Source of the DNA: Thiohalophilus sp.
GTDB lineage: Bacteria > Pseudomonadota > Gammaproteobacteria > UBA6429 > Thiohalophilaceae
DNA: 64,000 bases
Direction of reading: 5' to 3'
Assembly (NCBI RefSeq): GCF_034522235.1
Contig: NZ_JAXHLN010000003.1
Span: 806,001 to 870,000, forward strand
In this document: piece after piece, positions 58,006 through 64,000 of the stretch
How positions within the stretch are numbered: the first letter of the stretch is position 1
Layout: each line of letters opens with the position of its first letter
Position numbers and translations under genes: made by a program
Notes under the pieces: model-generated
The model's input: only the letters and a program-made list of their open reading frames with translations
Told to the model about the DNA's origin: nothing
Database searches by the model: none

Positions 58006-59997
58006 TCAGGATTCGCGATCGGGCGGTGCCGATTTCAAGAGCGTGACATCGGGGTTGGTCGAGACCGGTGGCATGCGTTCGAGCATCGGGGCCGGCTGGC
58101 GCCCCAGACGCTGTTCATAGATAACGGTGTAGGTGAGGACCCGTTGCAGATAGTTGCGGGTTTCGTTAAAGGGAACCGTTTCGACCCAGACATCGGCCGG
58201 CAGCACTTTGTCCCGGGGCAGCCAGCGGCGCACATTGGTGCCCCCGGCATTGTAGGCGGCGGTGGCCAGGAGCGGGTTGCCGTGGAAGCGGTCCTTGACC
58301 CGGCGCAGGTAGCGCACGCCCAGCTTGATGTTGTTATTGACGTCGAGGATGTCCCGCTGACCGTGCATCGACAGACTGAGTGAGCGGGCCACATGCCGGG
58401 CGGTACGCGGCAGCAGCTGCATCAGTCCCAGCGCGCCGGCATGGGAGCGGGCGTCGGTGGTGAAGGCGCTTTCCTGACGAATGACCGCAAAGGCCCAGGC
58501 CGGATCGATCTGCTGATTCTGGGCCTGATTGAGTACCGTCTGTTGATAGGCAAGCGGAAAACGCATCTCCAGATCGTCCCAGTGGCGGGCCCGGGCCAGG
58601 GTCATGATGACCCGATCGTGCCAGCCCCATTCGTCGGCCAGTTTGGCGGCCCGCAGCAGCTGGTCCTCGTTCATTTGCGGCAGGACGTGATTCCATTCGC
58701 GCCGGGCGTCGGCCACCCGGCCGAGGGTATACAGTTCGGCGGCCCGTTGCAGGCCCGGGATCTGGTGCAGGCTTTTCAGCTCGTCGCTGCCGAACAACAG
58801 CGGACGGTGAGCGAAATGATACGGATCGCCGGCCCGATCGGCGGCCATGAAACTGTAGTAGCTGCGATCAGTGGCGGTCAGTTGATACAGCGCCCGGGCC
58901 TCGCTCTCGCGGCCGAGCTGCTCCAGCGCCCGGGCACGCCAGTAGCGCCAGCGTTGGCTGTGGGCGACCTCGGGGGATAATTCATCCAGCCATTCCAGGG
59001 CAGTCTGCCAGTCCCGATCCTGGAGCGCGGAGAGGATGTATTCGATCTTGAGCTCGGTGTGCTCGTTGCCCATCTTCAGCCGTGTCAGCCAGGCTTTGGC
59101 CTCGGGCTGTTCGGCGCGGACCAGCGCCAGTGACAGGCGCCGCTCGACCCGTTCCTGTTCCTGCGGGGTGAATTGATACGCCGGCTTGAGATCGACCCAG
59201 TAACGGGCGGCCTGGATGGGATCGCGGTCTGCCAGTCGGGTGAGACCATAGACGGTAATCCAGCGCAGTACCGGGTGATCGATATCATCAAAGTGATTGG
59301 TCACTTCGCTCAAATAGGCCGGATCGCGGCGGATCTTGGACCAGATATTGACCCAATAGCGTTCCGACTGCGGCAGGTAATCGGCCAGAAACAGGGCCAG
59401 GCGAATCCGTCCGGCGCGGATCGCCAGCTGGATCCGCTGCCAGACCAGTTCATTATTCAGCCGGCCGGCCTCGTGCCAGGCGGCGATAGCCGGATCACAA
59501 CTGTCCGGCAGGGAGCGCCCGGTCCGCCACAGGTTTTCCATCAGGGCATGGGCCCGCTCCGGCTGCCTGACCCGGTAGAGGGCATTGGCATAGTGGCACT
59601 GCAGGGTCTTGTCATTGGTGATGGAGTAATTGTCCACCAGGGTCTGCCAGCGTCCCTGACGGGCCAGAGTATAGAGCCAGCGCTGATGCAGCAGGCCGGC
59701 GATCGGCGTGTCGCTGTGGCGCTGCAAAAAGTCCCGGACTTCGGCGGGCTCGGCGCGGCCCAGCCGGCGACGCAGATCGCCGTATTCGAGATACGGATAG
59801 AGCGGATAGTCCTGAAGCTCGGCGGCCAGCTTGCGGTAACGGGCCCTGTCCCCCGCCTTGATCGCCTGCAGGGCCTCCTGGAACTGGTAACGTTGCGCAA
59901 GCCAGTCGTCATCGGGCAGGGCCAGCGCCGGGCTGAGCAACCCGCTGCCTAACAGCAGGGTGGTGATGATCCGCCAGATTGCCCGCTTGTGCCGCAT
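58006..59997 (-). CDS. slt: soluble lytic murein transglycosylase Slt
   Basis: A 663-residue periplasmic enzyme: signal peptide (TTLLLGSGLLSPALA), a long alpha-superhelical U/L-domain of repeated helices, and a C-terminal SLT lysozyme-like domain. The catalytic Glu is in FAVIRQESAF (near 500), followed by SHAGALGLMQLLPRTA and AAYNAGGTNVRRWL. It cleaves peptidoglycan to 1,6-anhydromuropeptides. The length agrees with Slt70. ATG 59997. Confidence 0.9.
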   Translation of the reverse strand: MRHKRAIWRIITTLLLGSGLLSPALALPDDDWLAQRYQFQEALQAIKAGDRARYRKLAAELQDYPLYPYLEYGDLRRRLGRAEPAEVRDFLQRHSDTPIAGLLHQRWLYTLARQGRWQTLVDNYSITNDKTLQCHYANALYRVRQPERAHALMENLWRTGRSLPDSCDPAIAAWHEAGRLNNELVWQRIQLAIRAGRIRLALFLADYLPQSERYWVNIWSKIRRDPAYLSEVTNHFDDIDHPVLRWITVYGLTRLADRDPIQAARYWVDLKPAYQFTPQEQERVERRLSLALVRAEQPEAKAWLTRLKMGNEHTELKIEYILSALQDRDWQTALEWLDELSPEVAHSQRWRYWRARALEQLGRESEARALYQLTATDRSYYSFMAADRAGDPYHFAHRPLLFGSDELKSLHQIPGLQRAAELYTLGRVADARREWNHVLPQMNEDQLLRAAKLADEWGWHDRVIMTLARARHWDDLEMRFPLAYQQTVLNQAQNQQIDPAWAFAVIRQESAFTTDARSHAGALGLMQLLPRTARHVARSLSLSMHGQRDILDVNNNIKLGVRYLRRVKDRFHGNPLLATAAYNAGGTNVRRWLPRDKVLPADVWVETVPFNETRNYLQRVLTYTVIYEQRLGRQPAPMLERMPPVSTNPDVTLLKSAPPDRES

Positions 59998-60267
59998 ACC
60001 TGTTCCCTGATTGTTAAACCTGTTTAAAAGCTTTTCAAGCTAAGTATCTGTAAACCCAGTCTATGGCACTGACAAAGTTTTGGCTATACCGGGCTGATCA
60101 TCAAGCATATCGACTCCCGCGGCGCCGGGTTGATGTTTTTTTGCCGGATTTGTGCGTCCGTGCTCGTTGATTCGGCATGGCCGGGCGGATTGTTTTATAC
60201 TGCGTGCCCCGGGGGGGTACTACTGCCGCGGGAGAGCCACTTGCGGACACGTTCAGGAGCGCATTGC

Positions 60268-61947
60268 ATGTCACAGAAGTTGAATAAATACAGTTCCCGT
60301 ATTACCCAGCCCAAATCCCAGGGGGCGTCACAGGCCATGCTCTATGGCACCGGGCTGACGCCGGAGGATATGAACAAGGCCGAGGTGGGCATCTCCAGTG
60401 TCTGGTGGGAAGGCAATACCTGCAACATGCATCTCAACGATCTGGCCGCCAAGGTCAAAGAAGGGGTGCAGGCCGCCGGCCTGGTCGGCATGCGCTTTAA
60501 TACCATCGGCGTGTCGGATGGCATCTCGATGGGCACCGACGGCATGAGTTATTCGCTGCAGTCGCGCGACATCATTGCCGATTCGATTGAAACCGTGATG
60601 AGCGCGCAATGGTATGACGCCAACATCTCCCTGCCCGGTTGCGACAAGAACATGCCCGGTGTACTGATCGCCATGGGCCGCATCAACCGCCCGTCGCTGA
60701 TGATTTACGGCGGCACCATCAAGCCCGGCCACTCGCATGACAAGACGCTGGATATCGTCTCGGCCTTTCAAAGTTACGGCGAGTTCATCAGTGGCCGCAT
60801 CAATGAAGAAGAACGCGAAGAAGTGGTCGAACACGCCTGTCCCGGTCCCGGCGCCTGCGGCGGCATGTATACCGCCAACACCATGGCCTCGGCCATCGAG
60901 GCGCTGGGCATGAGCCTGCCCTACAGCTCTTCGATTCCCGCGGTGGATCCGGGCAAGCTCGATGAATGTCTGCAGGCCGGTCATGCGATCCGGCATCTGC
61001 TGGAGCAGGACATCAAGCCGCGGGACATCATGACCCGCGCTGCATTCGAGAACGCCATTGTCATGGTAATGGCACTCGGCGGCTCGACCAACGCGGTGCT
61101 GCATCTGCTCGCCATGGCCCGCGCGGTGGACGTGCCGCTGACCATCGACGATTTTCAGACCATCAGCGACAAGGTGCCGTTCCTCGCCGATCTCAAACCC
61201 AGCGGCAAATACGTGATGGAAGATCTGCATAACGTCGGCGGCACCCCGGCGGTGATGAAATACCTGCTCGAACAGGATCTGCTCAACGGGGATTGTCTGA
61301 CCGTGACCGGCAAGACGCTGGCCGAGAACCTGGCCGAACTGCCCGGACTGAAAGCGGAGCAGGACGTATTCATGTCGGTGGACAAACCGATTAAGGCCAG
61401 CGGGCATATCCAGATCCTCAAGGGCAACCTGGCACCGGGCGGCTCGGTGGCCAAGATCACCGGCAAGGAGGGGCTGCGCTTCTCCGGACCGGCACGGGTC
61501 TATGATCGCGAGGAGGCGATGCTGGCCGGGCTGGAGAACAACGAGATTCAAAAGGGCGATGTGGTGGTGATCCGCTACGAAGGCCCCAAGGGGGGACCGG
61601 GCATGCCGGAGATGCTGACCCCGACCTCGGCGATCATGGGGGCCGGGCTGGGCGGCGATGTGGCGTTGATTACCGACGGTCGCTTCTCCGGGGGGTCGCA
61701 CGGTTTTATCATCGGGCACGTGGTGCCCGAGGCGCAGGAAGGCGGCCCGCTGGGACTGATACAAAACGGCGATGTAATTACCATCGATGCCGAAACCCGT
61801 CGGCTGGATGTGGACGTCAGCGATGCGGAGATGGAACAACGGCGCCAGGCGTGGGTAATGCCGCCCTATATCGCCCGGCGCGGCACCCTGTTCAAGTATG
61901 TCAAGACCGTCAAGGACGCTTCGCACGGTTGCGTCACCGACGAATAG
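60268..61947 (+). CDS. ilvD: dihydroxy-acid dehydratase IlvD
   Basis: A 559-residue DHAD of branched-chain amino acid synthesis: [17 protein letters not shown] (cluster Cys), [42 protein letters not shown] and [14 protein letters not shown], with [13 protein letters not shown] near the end. The three Cys of the Fe-S site are present. It converts 2,3-dihydroxyisovalerate and its homologue to 2-oxo acids. AGGAG 9 bases before ATG 60268 sets the start; the upstream extension is non-coding. No leader attenuator is evident. Confidence 0.93.
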   Translation: MSQKLNKYSSRITQPKSQGASQAMLYGTGLTPEDMNKAEVGISSVWWEGNTCNMHLNDLAAKVKEGVQAAGLVGMRFNTIGVSDGISMGTDGMSYSLQSRDIIADSIETVMSAQWYDANISLPGCDKNMPGVLIAMGRINRPSLMIYGGTIKPGHSHDKTLDIVSAFQSYGEFISGRINEEEREEVVEHACPGPGACGGMYTANTMASAIEALGMSLPYSSSIPAVDPGKLDECLQAGHAIRHLLEQDIKPRDIMTRAAFENAIVMVMALGGSTNAVLHLLAMARAVDVPLTIDDFQTISDKVPFLADLKPSGKYVMEDLHNVGGTPAVMKYLLEQDLLNGDCLTVTGKTLAENLAELPGLKAEQDVFMSVDKPIKASGHIQILKGNLAPGGSVAKITGKEGLRFSGPARVYDREEAMLAGLENNEIQKGDVVVIRYEGPKGGPGMPEMLTPTSAIMGAGLGGDVALITDGRFSGGSHGFIIGHVVPEAQEGGPLGLIQNGDVITIDAETRRLDVDVSDAEMEQRRQAWVMPPYIARRGTLFKYVKTVKDASHGCVTDE

Positions 61948-62047
61948 GTATACCCTCTCGAGAGAGGGAATCAACAGCAGGCTAAAGCGGCAGCCCGGCA
62001 GGGATTAGCGCGGCGCCGTAACGAGTGGACACAAGGGGGAGAGGATA

Positions 62048-62266
62048 ATGGCTATTGCCGAAGATCCGGTCGTGGGGAACTGGTACACCAATCGCAACGG
62101 CGAGTTGCTCAGACTCCGGCTGGCGGTCTATCGCCATGACTATCTGTCAGCCTTGCTGCTGGAATATCTTGATGGCCACCGCGAGATTATCAGTATCAGT
62201 GACTGGTACGCGCTGGAATTACATCGCGATATGATCTCGATCACCCAGCGTCACGTCTCGACCTGA
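62048..62266 (+). CDS. small conserved protein (DUF6763-like)
   Basis: A 72-residue soluble protein: MAIAEDPVVGNWYTNRNGEL, then LRLAVYRHDYLSALLLEYLD and GHREIISISDWYALEL. The opening xDPVVGNWY and the YLDGHREIISISDWY core resemble a gammaproteobacterial family with the pattern VGNWY...VEIQYFDGDxEE. I recall it as DUF6763; not checked. GGGGGAGAGG precedes ATG 62048. Function unknown. Confidence 0.6.
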   Translation: MAIAEDPVVGNWYTNRNGELLRLRLAVYRHDYLSALLLEYLDGHREIISISDWYALELHRDMISITQRHVST

Positions 62267-62338
62267 ATGCCGGGCTTCAAGTCGCACTACGACGGAATAT
62301 GCCACCGTTTATAAAAGCCATCCGGGAAGCTGCCTTCT

Positions 62339-62701
62339 ATGAGTGATACCAGCCTGCAGGAGTTGAAGCACCAGCTCAAAGCCTTTGCCGAAGAGCGCGA
62401 CTGGGAGCAGTATCATTCGCCCAAGAATCTGGCCATGGCCCTGATCGTTGAAGCCGCCGAACTGGTGGAACACTTCCAGTGGCTGCAGCAGTCTGAGAGC
62501 AAAAACCTGTCGCCGGAAAAACATCAGGAAGTCGCCTACGAGATGGCCGACATCCTGGTCTACCTGCTACGCCTGGCCGAACGGTTGGATATCGATTTAC
62601 TGGACGCGGTGCAGCAGAAAATGAAAATCAACGCCGACAAGTACCCGGCTGACAAAGTCCGCGGCAGCAAGAAGAAATATACCGAATACCAGAACGACTG
62701 A
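62339..62701 (+). CDS. MazG-like nucleotide pyrophosphohydrolase
   Basis: A 120-residue all-alpha NTP pyrophosphatase similar to the RS21-C6/dCTPase type: FAEERDWEQYHSPKNLAMAL, IVEAAELVEHFQW (ExxE metal motif) and EMADILVYLLRLAERLDIDL (ExxD). The C-terminal KINADKYPADKVRGSKKKY is typical. It hydrolyses noncanonical or excess dNTPs to NMP and pyrophosphate. ATG 62339. Confidence 0.88.
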   Translation: MSDTSLQELKHQLKAFAEERDWEQYHSPKNLAMALIVEAAELVEHFQWLQQSESKNLSPEKHQEVAYEMADILVYLLRLAERLDIDLLDAVQQKMKINADKYPADKVRGSKKKYTEYQND

Positions 62702-62727
62702 CCTCATCTCTTGTGATCGGAGAAGGA

Positions 62728-62817
62728 TCACCGAAGACACCGAGATCCCCGAATCACACTGAAAGAACGTTGTGTGAAAAATCGGTGTCAGTCGGTGTAT
62801 TCAGTGTTTTCGGTGGT
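62728..62817. repeat. large inverted repeat of ACCGAA type, copy 2
   Basis: TCACCGAAGACACCGAG ... ATTCAGTGTTTTCGGTGG: an imperfect hairpin made of ACCGAA/ACACTGAA words. It matches the structure at 35980-36072. Confidence 0.7.
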
Positions 62818-62855
62818 TATCTTTTCAGGCTTCTACAGGGTGCGCGAATCCAGCT

Positions 62856-63242
62856 TTACTGTTTCGCTCCAATCAATTCGATCGGATAACCATCGGGATC
62901 CTCGACGAAGGCGATGATGGTGGTGCCGGCGTTCATCGGGCCTGCATCGCGCAGGATCTTGCCGCCGCGCTGGCGAATCTCGTCGGTGGCCTGGTAGACA
63001 TCATCCACTTCCAGTGCAATGTGACCGTAGCCATCGCCCAGATCATACTTGTCGGTATCCCAGTTACAGGTCAGCTCGATCACCGCGCCGTCCTCTTCCG
63101 GTTGATAGCCGACAAAGGCGAGAGTGAATTCACCTTCGGGGTATTCTTTCTGGCGTAGCAGTTTCATTCCCAGCACGTTGGTGTAAAAATCGATCGAGCG
63201 TTGCAAATCGCCGACGCGTAGCATGGTGTGCAGTATGCGCAT
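62856..63242 (-). CDS. gloA: lactoylglutathione lyase (glyoxalase I)
   Basis: A 128-residue Glo[21 protein letters not shown] (metal His5), [44 protein letters not shown] (Glu and His ligands) and [13 protein letters not shown] (Glu ligand). It isomerises the methylglyoxal-glutathione hemithioacetal, probably with Ni2+ as in other short bacterial forms. Divergent from the AEC transporter. Confidence 0.93.
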   Translation of the reverse strand: MRILHTMLRVGDLQRSIDFYTNVLGMKLLRQKEYPEGEFTLAFVGYQPEEDGAVIELTCNWDTDKYDLGDGYGHIALEVDDVYQATDEIRQRGGKILRDAGPMNAGTTIIAFVEDPDGYPIELIGAKQ

Positions 63243-63422
63243 AAAACTTCTCCGGTACAGGCTTTGGCTATAAAGTGGATTTCAGACAGGCTCGAAAGTA
63301 TAACATGACCGCCGCCGGGCTATGCCAGAATGGAACAGGTAGGCTGCCCAGGTGAGGGACAACAATGGGCCGGTTTGTTATTGATGGATGACGTGAATAC
63401 GGATCAGCGAGGCGGATAAAGC

Positions 63423-64000
63423 GTGTTAGACACCCTTTTCTCAATGATGATTATCATCCTCTGTGGCGCCGTCTGGCGCTATCTGGCGCCCGGCGGTGTC
63501 GATAGCGAAAAGGCGCGCCAGGTGATCACCGGCCTGGTTTACAACCTGTTGTTGCCGGCGTTGATCCTGGCCATCTTGTGGCAGGCCCCGCTGGGGATCT
63601 CCTCGATCAAGATCAGCCTGTTGGCCGCGCTGGGCATACTGGTCGCTCTGCTGCTCGGCTGGCTGGCCTGTCGCAGCTGCCGGATGCCCCGGGCGGTGAC
63701 CGGGGCGGTGATTCTCGCCGCGGCGTTTCCCAACGCCAATTATCTGGGTCTGCCGGTGCTGGTGTCGGTCTTCGGCGAGTGGGCCGCCAGCGTGGCGATT
63801 CAATATGATCTGTTCGCTTCCACGCCGTTGCTGTTTACCCTGGGCATCTTGTTGGCCCAGCAGTTTGGTCAGAGTGAGGTGCGCGAGTCGATCGGTCATC
63901 GGTTAATGCGCATCCCGCCCTTGTGGGCTGCCCTGTTGGCTGTGGCGTTGAACCTTGGCGGCGTCCCCACACCGGCATTGTTACAAAACACCCTGTCACT
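63423..64000 (+). CDS. AEC-family transporter (auxin efflux carrier), 3' end beyond window
   Basis: An open frame from GTG 63423 to the window edge, 192 codons: MLDTLFSMMIIILCGAVWRY if GTG is read as Met. It shows at least five hydrophobic segments and the AEC hallmark AFPNANYLGLPVLVSVFGEW. The family exports organic acids or other small anions. GAGG precedes the GTG at a suitable distance. The C-terminal part lies outside. Confidence 0.75.
   Translation, partial: MLDTLFSMMIIILCGAVWRYLAPGGVDSEKARQVITGLVYNLLLPALILAILWQAPLGISSIKISLLAALGILVALLLGWLACRSCRMPRAVTGAVILAAAFPNANYLGLPVLVSVFGEWAASVAIQYDLFASTPLLFTLGILLAQQFGQSEVRESIGHRLMRIPPLWAALLAVALNLGGVPTPALLQNTLS

Noticed and set aside
60001-60267. 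Attenuator or riboswitch ahead of ilvD
   Set aside because: I found no leader peptide rich in Ile/Val/Leu codons, no T-box-like structure and no terminator before the start.
60328-61974. 548-codon open frame on the minus strand
   Set aside because: Complete shadow of ilvD; its sequence has no domain and no ribosome site.

Overview
The window reads as chromosome of a gammaproteobacterium. Supporting genes are cmoM, zapE, trmO, trhP (yegQ), rsd/algQ, slt, rutE-like, yqiA-like, sixA, gloA, msrA, putP and ilvD, all close to the gammaproteobacterial forms. Codon and base use look even and moderately GC-rich. There is no rRNA, tRNA gene, phage, insertion-sequence transposase or CRISPR array that I can recognise. 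The flavour is of a free-living, probably aquatic or sulfur-cycle relative of the Chromatiales, but the genus cannot be named from this sequence.

Layout. 1-5064: MASE1 histidine kinase, small membrane protein, alpha/beta hydrolase, glutathione transferase and a SlyD-like/methyltransferase fusion. 5065-9850: a repeat-rich gap, then two convergent operons: a PlcP-type metallophosphoesterase plus an Agt-type glycosyltransferase (+), facing a PAP2 phosphatase plus a second GT4 glycosyltransferase (-). Both have PHO-box-like sequence upstream, so I read this as a phosphate-starvation membrane-lipid remodelling island. 9850-21000: cmoM, a leaderless NMT1-like binding protein, a family 4-like uracil-DNA glycosylase, quinone reductase, PutP, a K+ channel operon, a ferredoxin reductase, MsrA and small proteins, including a truncated YjbQ. 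21100-24300: deacetylase-fold hydrolase plus cupin, then repeats and a toxin-antitoxin pair whose toxin is frameshifted. 24326-30900: FemAB-like GNAT protein and the selenoneine locus senB (-), senA (+) and an oxidoreductase-SelD fusion (+). 31239-49070: housekeeping and conserved hypothetical genes, among them MBL-rhodanese, patatin, DMT exporter, sixA, rutE-like, CobC-like/CbiM-like pair, double CDGSH, yqiA, zapE, trmO, FHA, thioredoxin, FKBP and a membrane-anchored RRM protein. 49349-54450: a glycerophosphodiesterase/GlpD/FGGY kinase group and an S41 protease homologue lacking both catalytic residues. 54476-64000: trhP, YgjP-like peptidase, rsd, two microprotein genes, slt, ilvD, a MazG-like hydrolase, gloA and the start of an AEC transporter.

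The most unusual global feature is the intergenic DNA. Many gaps hold short tandem repeats with a period of exactly 7 bases but different words (TGCCAAC, TGCCATC, TAACTCG, AATGCTT, ATTCAAC, CACTCAG, ACGAGGG), together with several families of dispersed palindromes. In three gaps a palindrome block is bracketed by inverted AGTTGGCAG/CTGCCAACT heptamer arms, giving a MITE-like composite element. Three genes end inside heptamer tracts.

Functionally, the lipid island (diacylglycerol release and glycosylation) could connect with the glycerophosphodiester and glycerol-3-phosphate genes at 49-53 kb. The selenium genes form one pathway from selenide to selenoneine. All functional statements come from motif recognition and gene context; no database search was run.
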